Shown here piece after piece: positions 50,740 to 59,362 of a stretch of DNA of 64,000 bases. The stretch lies in assembly GCA_900756155.1 (NCBI GenBank), contig CAAEJV010000036.1, positions 1 through 64,000 of the forward strand, written 5' to 3'. The DNA comes from Pasteurellaceae bacterium (lineage in GTDB: Bacteria; Pseudomonadota; Gammaproteobacteria; Enterobacterales; Pasteurellaceae). Positions within the stretch are counted from its first letter, which is position 1. Each line of letters starts with the position of its first letter. Position numbers and translations under genes: made by a program. The notes under the pieces were generated by a model. The model made no database searches. It was not told the origin of the DNA and saw nothing but the letters and a program-made list of their open reading frames with translations.

Positions 50740-52506
50740 CTACTCAGCTTTAGTCACTGCAATACTCAACTCAGCTAATGCCTGTGGATTCGCAAAACTT
50801 GGCGCTTCAGTCATTAAACAAGCTGCGGCTGTTGTTTTCGGGAATGCAATCACATCACGGATATTTTCAGTGCCTGTTAAAAGCATGGTTAAACGGTCTA
50901 AACCAAATGCTAAACCAGCATGTGGCGGTGTACCGAATTTTAATGCATCTAACAAGAAACCGAATTTTTCGCGTTGTTCTTGTTCGTTGATACCAAGAAT
51001 GCGGAATACCGTTTGTTGCATTTTTGGATCGAAAATACGCACAGAACCACCACCTACTTCATAGCCGTTGATCACCATATCGTAAGCATTTGCTACCGCA
51101 CTTGTTGGATCGGCTTCTAATTGCTCTGGCGTAAAATCTTTTGGTGAAGTGAATGGGTGGTGCATTGCTGCGAGATTACCCTCTTCATCACGTTCAAACA
51201 TTGGGAAATCAATCACCCAAAGTGGTTGCCATTCGTCTAAGCGAGTTAAGTCAAGATCACGACCTAATTTCAAACGTAACGCACCCATTGCATCAGTGGT
51301 AGTTTGCCATTTGTCTGCACCGAAGAATAAGATATCACCAGTTTGGGCTTTGACACGCTCAGCTAACGCTTTCCATACCTCTTCATTTAAGAATTTCGCA
51401 ATCGGGCTTTGTACGCCTTCAAGGCCCGCATTAATGTCATTTACTTTCGCCCAAGCCAAACCTTTTGCACCGTAAATACCAACAAATTGTGTATATTCAT
51501 CAATTTGTTTACGAGTGATTTCAGTACCATTTGGTACACGAATAACTGCCACACGACCGTTTGGATTGTTTGCAGGCTCATTAAATACTTTAAATTCAAC
51601 GTCTTTAACGATATCTGCCACATCGACTAGTTCAAGCGGATTACGCAAATCTGGTTTATCTGAACCAAAACGAGTCATCGCTTCTTGCCAGGTCATTTGT
51701 GGGAATTTACCTAAATCCACACCAATGATGTTTTGCCATAAACCGTGCACCATGCGTTCCATGATCTCACGTACTTCTGGCGCAGTTAAGAAAGAAGTTT
51801 CCACATCGATTTGAGTAAATTCAGGCTGACGATCTGCACGTAAATCTTCATCACGGAAACATTTCACGATTTGATAATAACGATCAAAACCAGACATCAT
51901 TAGAAGCTGTTTGAAAAGCTGTGGTGATTGCGGCAACGCATAGAATTTGCCTTTATGCACACGACTTGGCACTAAATAGTCACGCGCACCTTCTGGCGTT
52001 GCTTTGGTAAGCATTGGGGTTTCAATATCAAGGAAACCATTGTCATCCATAAAACGACGCACAAAGCTGGTGATTTTTGCACGGGTTTTCAAACGTTGTG
52101 CCATTTCTGGACGACGTAAATCTAAATAACGGTATTTTAAACGTTGTTCTTCGGTGTTATTTTGGTTGAAGTCTAATGGTAAAACGTCAGAAGCATTGTA
52201 GATGCGTAATTCTTTCGCTAACACTTCCACTTCGCCTGTCGCCATATTTTTATTAATTTGATTGTCTGGACGCGCGATCACTTCACCTTTAATTTGAATA
52301 CAAAATTCATTACGTAAGCTTGAAGCTGCAGTTAACGCTTCTTGATATTTAGGGTCAAAACAAACTTGTACGACACCATCACGATCACGCATATCAATAA
52401 AAATTAAACCACCTAAATCGCGACGACGGTGAACCCAACCGCTTAATGTTACTTCTTGTCCAATATGGTTGCGGTTTAATGCACCGCAATAATGTGTACG
52501 CATCAT
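50740..52506 (-). CDS. aspS: Aspartyl-tRNA synthetase
   Basis: AspS charges tRNA-Asp. The 588-residue class II enzyme has an N-terminal OB anticodon-binding domain (VTLSGWVHRRRDLGG), the motif 2 region (YYQIVKCFRDEDLRADRQPEFTQ in part) and a bacterial insertion domain. Motif 3 is AGLAFGLDRLTMLLTG. Two ATGs stand in tandem; the second (52501-52503) gives the usual MRTHYCG start, while the first has better spacing from AAGGAA. The bacterial GAD insertion marks it as the discriminating form. Confidence 0.98.
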   Translation of the reverse strand: MMRTHYCGALNRNHIGQEVTLSGWVHRRRDLGGLIFIDMRDRDGVVQVCFDPKYQEALTAASSLRNEFCIQIKGEVIARPDNQINKNMATGEVEVLAKELRIYNASDVLPLDFNQNNTEEQRLKYRYLDLRRPEMAQRLKTRAKITSFVRRFMDDNGFLDIETPMLTKATPEGARDYLVPSRVHKGKFYALPQSPQLFKQLLMMSGFDRYYQIVKCFRDEDLRADRQPEFTQIDVETSFLTAPEVREIMERMVHGLWQNIIGVDLGKFPQMTWQEAMTRFGSDKPDLRNPLELVDVADIVKDVEFKVFNEPANNPNGRVAVIRVPNGTEITRKQIDEYTQFVGIYGAKGLAWAKVNDINAGLEGVQSPIAKFLNEEVWKALAERVKAQTGDILFFGADKWQTTTDAMGALRLKLGRDLDLTRLDEWQPLWVIDFPMFERDEEGNLAAMHHPFTSPKDFTPEQLEADPTSAVANAYDMVINGYEVGGGSVRIFDPKMQQTVFRILGINEQEQREKFGFLLDALKFGTPPHAGLAFGLDRLTMLLTGTENIRDVIAFPKTTAAACLMTEAPSFANPQALAELSIAVTKAE

Positions 52507-52690
52507 TTTTATATTCCTTTCATTTTTCTAAAAATGGATAATTAACGCGTTGATTATACGGAAAAAGACATGCCTTTTAAATTGAAAACCGAAATTTATT
52601 TGATCCTTTAAAAACTTTCACTAAAATGACCGCAGTTTTTTGCATTTTATCTAAATAAATGCCCTCTCAAGACAACAATAGAACTCAATC

Positions 52691-53416
52691 ATGATGAAAG
52701 ATACGATTTTTGCCGCCCCGATCGAAAAACTGGGCGATTTTACTTTTGATGAAAGCGTGGCGGAAGTTTTCCCCGATATGATTCAACGCTCGATTCCTGG
52801 CTACTCCAACATTATCACGGCGATTGGTATGTTGGCTGAACGTTTTGTGACTGCAGACAGCCAAGTCTATGATTTAGGCTGTTCACGCGGTGCGGCAGCT
52901 CTTTCTATGCGACGTAATATTAAACAACCGAATGTGAAAATTATCGGTGTCGATAATTCTTTGCCAATGGTGGAACGCTGCCGTCAGCACGTTGCGGCTT
53001 ATCATAGTGATGTACCCGTAGAAATTCTTTGCGATGATATTCGTCAAATTGAAATTAAGAACGCCTCAATGGTAGTGCTCAACTTCACATTACAATTTTT
53101 ACCACCAGAAGATCGTGTAGCCTTGCTCACCAAAATCTACCAAGGTTTAAACCCAAATGGTGTATTAGTACTCTCTGAAAAATTCCGTTTTGAAGATGAA
53201 AAAGTGAATGAGTTGCTTATTGATCTCCACCACCAATTCAAACGTGCTAACGGTTACAGTGAGCTTGAAGTGAGCCAAAAACGCACCGCACTTGAAAATG
53301 TCATGCGTACTGACTCGATTAACATCCACAAAGAGCGGTTAAAAAACATCGGATTTTCACACGTCGAATTATGGTTCCAATGTTTTAATTTTGGTTCAAT
53401 GATTGCAGTGAAATAA
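52691..53416 (+). CDS. cmoA: Carboxy-S-adenosyl-L-methionine synthase
   Basis: CmoA makes carboxy-SAM from SAM and prephenate, used by CmoB for the wobble base cmo5U. The 241-residue methyltransferase-fold protein has the SAM motif VYDLGCSRGAAALSMRR and the conserved NFTLQFLPPEDR. The partner cmoB is not in the window. It is divergent from aspS and ends at a strong terminator. An uptake signal lies near 53284. Confidence 0.95.
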   Translation: MMKDTIFAAPIEKLGDFTFDESVAEVFPDMIQRSIPGYSNIITAIGMLAERFVTADSQVYDLGCSRGAAALSMRRNIKQPNVKIIGVDNSLPMVERCRQHVAAYHSDVPVEILCDDIRQIEIKNASMVVLNFTLQFLPPEDRVALLTKIYQGLNPNGVLVLSEKFRFEDEKVNELLIDLHHQFKRANGYSELEVSQKRTALENVMRTDSINIHKERLKNIGFSHVELWFQCFNFGSMIAVK

Positions 53417-53440
53417 TCATAACCTAATCAATCATCTAAA

Positions 53441-53471
53441 AAATAAGGGCGTATCAAATACGCCCTTATTT
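53441..53471. terminator. Bidirectional terminator after cmoA
   Basis: A 14-base stem AAATAAGGGCGTAT / ATACGCCCTTATTT (53441-53454 and 53458-53471) has a 3-base loop. It serves cmoA and the convergent membrane-protein gene. Confidence 0.92.
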
Positions 53472-53483
53472 GTCACCAATGCT

Positions 53484-56156
53484 TTATAGCCCTTTTAAAT
53501 CCTTATCTAATAAACGAGCTAGCAACAAAATACCGTCTTTAAAGCGATATTCTGCATATTCTGCTTGTGCATAATATTCACCTTTTCCTTCTGCAAAGAA
53601 ATAATCTTGGCTTGGTAATTTAGGAAGCCAACTACCATTATAACGAATTGGCAAATAAACATTTGGTGTGCAATGTTTAAAATCTGTTGGTATTTCTGAT
53701 TGCGCCTCACAAAATGTCGCAACATGATTTTTATCAAGATGAACAAGGATATAAGCTTTGTTTCCCGAAGGACTTGATTCATCTATACCTGTGGTTTCAG
53801 TGGTTTCATTAGATTCAAGAGTATCAATAGATTCATTGCTTTCAAGGGATTCATTCGATTCAGGTAAAACCTGACTTTGCTGAAACTCAGATAAAATAGC
53901 GTAATTCAATATCATATAATCGCCTTGCATCAATGAACGAGGATCCACAGGGGCGATTTTTAAAACAATAGGCTTACCGGTAGCCAGCACATCTTCAAAT
54001 TGCTGCACTTTATAGTTCACCGCCCCCAATAATGCAATCACAAAGACGCCAACAAGCCAAATCGGTGCTTTAAAAACAGAATGGTTTTCGACCGCACTTT
54101 GTGAAGGCGCTTTATAACGTGCATGCAAGAATAAAGTAACAATCGCAAAAATAACGGCAAAGCTTACTAGCAATACCCCTTTATAGAGTAATGGGATGCT
54201 CAATTGGTAATAGAACCCACCTAAATAAACAACAAAGGCAAATACCAAAAGACCGAAGAACGCACGGCTGTCCGTCCAATAAACAAGCAATAATAACGCT
54301 GTTAAATATAAAATGACGGGTATCCCAACAAAGCCTAATGCAAACAAGGTTAATACTAATAAAATTAACACTGCTTCTGTGTGTTTGGATTCACTATGCT
54401 TATTCATTAGTACATAGACAATTAATGGTAATGCACAGATAAGCAGATATAAGATATGGCTAACATCAAACTGGAAGTGTGACCAAAATTGTCCACTTAA
54501 AACTTGCAACACATTATCAAGACTCATCGCGTCTGCTGGCATGACATCACTTGAAACATCTGTATCAATAAGGCCATAATCTACCCAAGGAATCATCATA
54601 TACGACGGCACAGAGATCCATAGAGAGAATAATACTGTTCCCCAGGCAATAGGCTTTAAATGAATTCGCGCTGATTGATGAGGTCGCATGACCCAATAAA
54701 AGAGTACAATCGAACTCAAGAGCTGGATTTTATTAAACCATCTGTTATTAAACCATGTGTTAAACCATGCGTTATTCAAGCTGTAATTATGGAAATATAG
54801 ATTATAGGAAATTTGCCAAAAAACGAGAAGCTGGGTAACCAGTAGAATCCTCACTAAAGAATTCGGCATCAATTTGTAGCTAACAATAATAATGACTGAA
54901 AAAATCAGTGTGGAAATAAAGATACCGAGATTTGAATCTTTGCTAAATTCATTTCCTAATAAAAGAAAAAAATCATCAAATTTAACAAGCAAATAGAATC
55001 CTAAAAAACTGTTTGCGATTAGAAAAAATAAACCTGCTAAAATTGTAGTGTATTCATTTTTATCTTTATTTAAAGTAATCAACCAAGCTATACCAAATAA
55101 AAGAATACCAACGATGAATGCACTAGACTCATCTAAACCTAAAAATAAAAATAACCAAACACCTATAGTCACGAAAGCTATCAATAAAGCTATCATCCAT
55201 AGTATTGAAATCGCCCAATGGGATTTCTTATTATTTGGATATTCTTGTTTATAGCGTTTCACTAACCACTTGATTGCCATGACTGTGAAAATAAAGCCAA
55301 TCAATCCTAAAACCACCCCCTCTTCTACACCACGAATCAAAAGAGATGCACCACGAATCAAAAGAGATGCCAAAAAGCAATAAGCGCCAAGTAAGGCTAT
55401 GACTGAAATAATTAAATTAATAAAATCAAAGCGATATTTGTGATATACATAAAGTGCGATTAAGGCAGGAATAGCAATTAGCAAAGAACTGAGTGATGAA
55501 CGACCAAGCTCACCCCAAGCATAAGCATAAAAGTACACATCATAAATTACTATTAAACCGAATAAACTGGCAAAAGTCAGTACTAGAAATACTTTGGGTA
55601 AAATGCGCCAATGTTGGTCATGAAAAGTTTTACTGAATAATTCCGATATCACAAGTAATCCAGCATTAATTAACACAGCATAACACATTGAGTTATGCGA
55701 GTTTTGTTCATTAAATAAATAAAACGCAAGATTGGCGGTGGCAGCAAATAATAATGCAGAGGCCACATTCGGAAATAATAATAAAAATGGAAGTTGGCAA
55801 AGTGTCCAAACTGCAAATAACTGCCATACATCAGCCCCCGTTTGATAGGTTTGGCCAACTAAGGCAAATAAACCGCCAATCAAGACAGAAACAACAAAAA
55901 AGAGGCTATATGTCTTCCACTTTAATTTTTCTGTGGCTTGTCGACGACTCTCTCGAATAAAGAAATAAATACCTAATACTACTGTCACCACAAGCAATGT
56001 CTGTAAGCCATAAATTTTGGCTAAATCAGAAAAATAATCTAAATTAGCTGCAATTAACGTGACTACTCCACTCGTCAAAAATCCCACGGTTAATAATAAA
56101 AACAGTAAATTTAAATAACGTTGCCAAGAAAGATTAAAAAGGCCTGTTGTATTCAT
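53484..56156 (-). CDS. Large membrane protein: DUF2157 + DUF4401-like + GDYXXLXY fusion
   Basis: The 890-residue protein has about 20 membrane helices. The N-terminal part (about residues 10-300) matches DUF2157 in layout (FALVGQTYQTGADVWQLFAVWTLCQLPF). The middle resembles DUF4401. The C-terminal part (about 680-890) is a GDYXXLXY domain with GDYMILNY near residue 742 and VDPRSLMQ just before. In many bacteria these are two or three neighbouring genes; here they are one frame. Three internal tandem repeats are visible: an acidic Ser/Asn stretch (ESNES-type, about 53800-53865), a 21-base perfect duplication (55328-55369) and 15-base repeats encoding NTWFN-like units (54730-54771). Function is unknown; polymer or envelope-stress roles have been guessed for the families but not shown. 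Confidence 0.82.
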   Translation of the reverse strand: MNTTGLFNLSWQRYLNLLFLLLTVGFLTSGVVTLIAANLDYFSDLAKIYGLQTLLVVTVVLGIYFFIRESRRQATEKLKWKTYSLFFVVSVLIGGLFALVGQTYQTGADVWQLFAVWTLCQLPFLLLFPNVASALLFAATANLAFYLFNEQNSHNSMCYAVLINAGLLVISELFSKTFHDQHWRILPKVFLVLTFASLFGLIVIYDVYFYAYAWGELGRSSLSSLLIAIPALIALYVYHKYRFDFINLIISVIALLGAYCFLASLLIRGASLLIRGVEEGVVLGLIGFIFTVMAIKWLVKRYKQEYPNNKKSHWAISILWMIALLIAFVTIGVWLFLFLGLDESSAFIVGILLFGIAWLITLNKDKNEYTTILAGLFFLIANSFLGFYLLVKFDDFFLLLGNEFSKDSNLGIFISTLIFSVIIIVSYKLMPNSLVRILLVTQLLVFWQISYNLYFHNYSLNNAWFNTWFNNRWFNKIQLLSSIVLFYWVMRPHQSARIHLKPIAWGTVLFSLWISVPSYMMIPWVDYGLIDTDVSSDVMPADAMSLDNVLQVLSGQFWSHFQFDVSHILYLLICALPLIVYVLMNKHSESKHTEAVLILLVLTLFALGFVGIPVILYLTALLLLVYWTDSRAFFGLLVFAFVVYLGGFYYQLSIPLLYKGVLLVSFAVIFAIVTLFLHARYKAPSQSAVENHSVFKAPIWLVGVFVIALLGAVNYKVQQFEDVLATGKPIVLKIAPVDPRSLMQGDYMILNYAILSEFQQSQVLPESNESLESNESIDTLESNETTETTGIDESSPSGNKAYILVHLDKNHVATFCEAQSEIPTDFKHCTPNVYLPIRYNGSWLPKLPSQDYFFAEGKGEYYAQAEYAEYRFKDGILLLARLLDKDLKGL
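54730..54771 (-). repeat. 15-base direct repeats inside the DUF2157-type gene
   Basis: Two near-identical 15-base units (54730-54744 and 54745-54759; the sixth base from the right differs, C/G) are followed by a 12-base truncated third copy (54760-54771). They encode repeated WFN triplets in a short loop. The length keeps the frame. Confidence 0.85.
55328..55369 (-). repeat. Perfect 21-base tandem duplication inside the DUF2157-type gene
   Basis: Two identical 21-base units (55328-55348 and 55349-55369) encode the repeated heptapeptide ASLLIRG at the end of a membrane segment. Perfect identity suggests a recent event, and the 7-residue size keeps the frame. Confidence 0.92.
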
Positions 56157-56222
56157 TCATTTTTTCCTTTTTATAAAAAGATCCGTATTATCTTAGCATA
56201 ATAGTAAGGTAAATAAATAACA

Positions 56223-56258
56223 AAAATGTGGCTAAATAATACAATTTAGCCACATTTT
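56223..56258 (-). terminator. Terminator of glpT
   Basis: A 15-base stem (56223-56237 with 56244-56258, arms AAAATGTGGCTAAAT / ATTTAGCCACATTTT) lies 22 bases after the glpT stop. Confidence 0.9.
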
Positions 56259-56280
56259 AATTTAGGTCAAATAATATTTA

Positions 56281-57609
56281 TTACGCTGCATTCGGCTTAT
56301 GGAGTAAGGTAAAAGCAATAAAACCAAATCCTAAGAAGCAAGAAACAATCAAGGCATAAAAACCGCCATCCCAGCCAAATAAGTCTACCAGTTTACCCAT
56401 CACATAGCCTGCGCTCGCAGAACCTAATAAGTAACCAAATAACCCCGTTAAACCTGTCGCTGTACCTGTTGCAACACGTGGCACAAGATCAGCTGCTTGA
56501 AGCCCTATCATCATTACTGGACCATAAATTAAGAAACCGATAGCAACAAGACAAATATTATCTACGAGTGGATTTCCTTCTGGGTTTTTCCAATAAACAA
56601 TAATCGCGATTAATACACCGGTTAGGAATAATAACATCGGTGGTGCACGGTGGCCTTTAAATACTTTATCACTTAAATAACCGCTAGCAAGCATACCAAA
56701 TATACCTGCGTATTCATAAAGGAAATACGCCCAACTTTGTTTGTCTACAGAGAAATGTTTCACTTCTTTTAGATACGTTGGTGCCCAGTCAATAATGCCG
56801 TAACGAATGAAATACACAAATACGTTCGCAAGTGCAATCGCCCATAAGAACTTATTATTAATGATGTATTTCATAAAAATATCTTTAGACGAAAGCGTGT
56901 GAGCTGATTCAACTTTCTCTACGATTTTTTCACCTTTCCATTCATCTACTGGCGGTAACCCTTGAGACTCAGGTGTATCGCGCATTAAATAGAACATGAT
57001 GAATGCTAATACAATGGCAATTAAGGCTGGTAAATAGAATAAAGATTGCCATACGCCGAAAATCGATAAACCGAGGAGCGCTAATGGACCGATTAAACCA
57101 CCACCTAAGTTATGTGATACGTTCCACCAACTCCACCACACACCACGCTCAGAAACTGAGAACCAGTTGGTCATTGTTTTTGCACCTGGTGGATATCCCA
57201 TTCCTTGGAACCACCCATTTAATGCGGCTAACACAATCATCAATGGAATAGAAGAAAGTACACCAGGTACTAAACCGAAAATTAAGCTCACTAATGCAGA
57301 ACCTAATAAACCAATGGTAATAAAATATTTAGGATTACTACGATCAGAGATGTTTCCCATAATGAACTTACTAAAACCGTAAGCCAGTGACAAGGCTACC
57401 CCTACTGTACCTAAATCAGCTTTAGTAAAGCCATATTCATCAATAAGATAAGGAATGGCTAAAGAAAAGTTTTTGCGGATAAGATAATAAGCCGCATACC
57501 CGATAAATACTCCAGCAAACACCTGCCAACGTAATTTTTTATACTCGGCATCTGTTCTAGAACTTTCAATTCTTGGTGCTGGAGGAGATGCTTTTAAGAA
57601 TGAAAACAT
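56281..57609 (-). CDS. glpT: Glycerol-3-phosphate transporter GlpT
   Basis: GlpT exchanges external glycerol-3-phosphate for internal phosphate. The 442-residue major facilitator has 12 membrane segments and the organophosphate antiporter signatures: RWQVFAGVFIGYAAYYLIRKNF, the GWFQGMGYPP motif, YEYAGIFGMLASGYLSD and YGPVMMIGLQA. AGGAGAACAAAG precedes the ATG. No other glp gene is in the window. As GlpT is a known fosfomycin uptake route, its intact state fits the sensitive MurA type noted above. Confidence 0.94.
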   Translation of the reverse strand: MFSFLKASPPAPRIESSRTDAEYKKLRWQVFAGVFIGYAAYYLIRKNFSLAIPYLIDEYGFTKADLGTVGVALSLAYGFSKFIMGNISDRSNPKYFITIGLLGSALVSLIFGLVPGVLSSIPLMIVLAALNGWFQGMGYPPGAKTMTNWFSVSERGVWWSWWNVSHNLGGGLIGPLALLGLSIFGVWQSLFYLPALIAIVLAFIMFYLMRDTPESQGLPPVDEWKGEKIVEKVESAHTLSSKDIFMKYIINNKFLWAIALANVFVYFIRYGIIDWAPTYLKEVKHFSVDKQSWAYFLYEYAGIFGMLASGYLSDKVFKGHRAPPMLLFLTGVLIAIIVYWKNPEGNPLVDNICLVAIGFLIYGPVMMIGLQAADLVPRVATGTATGLTGLFGYLLGSASAGYVMGKLVDLFGWDGGFYALIVSCFLGFGFIAFTLLHKPNAA

Positions 57610-57800
57610 CTTTGTTCTCCTATAATAATTTATAACTTGTCATATTGTTGCAATAGCTAGACCATTACAACAAAAAACAGATTACCAAAACCGAATACAA
57701 AACAGAGCTCCGATCACTACAAATGATTAGTTCATTTACATCATTCAACAGCACCAATTTCTGGAACAAATTACGTTCTAAGTCTATTTAAAAATTTCTA

Positions 57801-57809
57801 TGCTATAAT
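57801..57809 (+). promoter_or_regulatory. Extended -10 promoter of gloA
   Basis: TGCTATAAT (57801-57809) is a perfect extended -10 element about 35 bases before the gloA start. No good -35 is seen, as is common with this promoter type. Confidence 0.65.
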
Positions 57810-57843
57810 CCCCCAACACCCAAATAGAAAAGAGGAAAACAAG

Positions 57844-58251
57844 ATGCAAATTTTACACACAATGCTTCGAGTAGGTGATTTAGACCGCTCTATTAAGTTT
57901 TATCAAGATGTTTTAGGTATGCGTTTATTGCGTACGAGTGAAAACCCAGAATATAAATACACGCTTGCATTTTTAGGTTACGAAGATGGCGAAAGCGCTG
58001 CAGAAATTGAATTAACATACAACTGGGGCGTAGATAAATATGAACAGGGCACTGCGTATGGACATATTGCTATCGGCGTTGATGATATTTATGCTATTTG
58101 TGAAGCAGTTCGTGCAAGTGGTGGTAAAGTGACTCGCGAACCAGGCCCTGTTAAAGGTGGTACAACCGTTATTGCTTTCGTTGAAGATCCAGATGGCTAT
58201 AAAATTGAATTTATCGAAAATAAAAGCTCAAAATCTGGTCTAGGCAATTAA
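57844..58251 (+). CDS. gloA: Lactoylglutathione lyase (glyoxalase I)
   Basis: GloA converts the methylglyoxal-glutathione adduct to lactoylglutathione. The 135-residue protein has the four metal ligands His5, Glu56, His74 and Glu122, at the same positions as the nickel-dependent E. coli enzyme. AGAGGAAAACAAG precedes the ATG. It is followed by rnt, as in other gammaproteobacteria. Confidence 0.97.
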   Translation: MQILHTMLRVGDLDRSIKFYQDVLGMRLLRTSENPEYKYTLAFLGYEDGESAAEIELTYNWGVDKYEQGTAYGHIAIGVDDIYAICEAVRASGGKVTREPGPVKGGTTVIAFVEDPDGYKIEFIENKSSKSGLGN

Positions 58252-58282
58252 TTAAAAGTGCGGTTGATTTTTTCGCTCTTTT

Positions 58283-58306
58283 ATAACGCAGGGTTACCTG
58301 CGTTAT
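58283..58306 (+). terminator. Hairpin terminator between gloA and rnt
   Basis: The stem ATAACGCAGG / CCTGCGTTAT (58283-58292 and 58297-58306) is followed by TTATTTT. An uptake signal lies just before it (58256-58264). Confidence 0.82.
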
Positions 58307-58325
58307 TTATTTTAAAGGATACAAT

Positions 58326-59015
58326 ATGTCCAATTCTCAAGAAACTCCTTATCACCACCAATTAAAAAATCGTTTTCGTGGCTACTTTCCTGTCATTATT
58401 GATGTGGAAACAGCGGGATTTGATGCAAAAAAAGATGCGCTTTTAGAGCTTGCAGCAATCACCTTAAAAATGGATGAGAATGGCAATTTACAACCTGATC
58501 AAAAATGCCATTTTCATATTGAGCCATTTGAGGGCGCGAATATTAATCCGGAATCACTCAAATTTAATGGGATTGATATTCACAATCCATTGCGTGGTGC
58601 CGTATCTGAATTAGATGCGATCACGGGATTGTTCCAAATGGTGCGTCGTGGACAAAAAGATGCAGAATGTCAGCGTTCTATCATCGTGGCACATAATGCG
58701 GCTTTTGACCAAAGCTTCGTGATGGCGGCAGCTGAACGTACGGGTGTAAAACGTAATCCATTCCACCCTTTTGGGATGTTTGATACTGCAACGCTTGCTG
58801 GTTTTATGTTTGGGCAAACGGTGCTCGTCAAAGCGTGCCAAGCGGCAAAAATTCCTTTTGATGGCAAACAAGCACACTCTGCGCTATATGATACTGAACG
58901 TACCGCAGAATTATTTTGCTATATGGTGAATCATCTAAAAGATCTCGGGGGATTCCCGCATATTGCTCAAACAAATGAAACGGAAAAAACAGCTGAAAAT
59001 CAGACCGCACTTTAA
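58326..59015 (+). CDS. rnt: Ribonuclease T
   Basis: RNase T trims the 3' ends of tRNAs and other stable RNAs. The 229-residue DEDDh exonuclease has its acidic residues in IIDVETAGFDAKKDALLE, in IVAHNAAFDQSFV and in the last block KQAHSALYDTERTAELF (His/Asp). Length and order match E. coli RNase T (215). An uptake signal overlaps the last codons (59003-59011). Confidence 0.97.
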   Translation: MSNSQETPYHHQLKNRFRGYFPVIIDVETAGFDAKKDALLELAAITLKMDENGNLQPDQKCHFHIEPFEGANINPESLKFNGIDIHNPLRGAVSELDAITGLFQMVRRGQKDAECQRSIIVAHNAAFDQSFVMAAAERTGVKRNPFHPFGMFDTATLAGFMFGQTVLVKACQAAKIPFDGKQAHSALYDTERTAELFCYMVNHLKDLGGFPHIAQTNETEKTAENQTAL

Positions 59016-59041
59016 TTTTCAAAATTTTTTAGAAAAAAGGC

Positions 59042-59070
59042 TTGCAATCGTTTTCGGTTTACCGTATTTT
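59042..59070 (+). promoter_or_regulatory. Promoter of the his-leader/YuiF transcript
   Basis: TTGCAA (59042-59047) and TATTTT (59065-59070) are separated by 17 bases. They put the transcript start near 59077, about 36 bases before the leader peptide. Confidence 0.65.
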
Positions 59071-59112
59071 AAAAAGTAATTCGATTTAGTTATCTAAATA
59101 AGAGAGTTTCAA

Positions 59113-59157
59113 ATGAACTTTATCCTTCGTCACCATCATCGCCATTCAACTGAATAA
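59113..59157 (+). CDS. Histidine-rich leader peptide
   Basis: A 14-codon ORF, MNFILRHHHRHSTE, is followed by TAA at 59155-59157. Four of its residues are histidine, three of them in a row. It stands before a pause hairpin, an antiterminator and a terminator, and a transporter gene follows. This is the standard layout of a histidine attenuator. GAGAG lies 7 bases upstream of the ATG. The peptide is short for a his leader, and the codons for its histidines are CAC and CAT. Confidence 0.92.
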   Translation: MNFILRHHHRHSTE

Positions 59158-59176
59158 TCTTTCAGGCTGTTGGCGC

Positions 59177-59260
59177 GCTTGGAAGATTTCTTCCGAGCTG
59201 ACAAGATAAAGATCAAAAAAATCTTACCCCTCGGAAGGCAACTTTCGAGGGGTTTTGTTT
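59177..59260 (+). terminator. Histidine-type attenuator in front of the YuiF-like transporter
   Basis: A pause hairpin forms from GCTTGGAAG (59177-59185) and CTTCCGAGC (59190-59198). The right arm can instead pair with CTCGGAAG (59230-59237), an exact 8-base match, giving an antiterminator. The terminator arms ACCCCTCG (59226-59233) and CGAGGGGT (59246-59253) lead into TTTTGTTTT. The three alternatives overlap in the way expected for ribosome-controlled attenuation. Confidence 0.9.
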
Positions 59261-59287
59261 TATTATTAATTACAGGAGTTTATTACT

Positions 59288-59344
59288 ATGCGACACCTAA
59301 CCTTAAATCAATTTTCTTTTATGCGATCTTTTTCTTTTAATTAA
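59288..59344 (+). CDS. Possible 18-codon ORF between attenuator and transporter
   Basis: MRHLTLNQFSFMRSFSFN is encoded from ATG 59288-59290 to TAA 59342-59344, with AGGAG 10 bases before the start. It is rich in Phe and Ser. It ends 18 bases before the transporter ATG, so it might couple translation. It is not part of the usual attenuator plan, and whether it is made is unknown. Confidence 0.4.
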   Translation: MRHLTLNQFSFMRSFSFN

Positions 59345-59362
59345 TCAATAAGGAACAACAAT

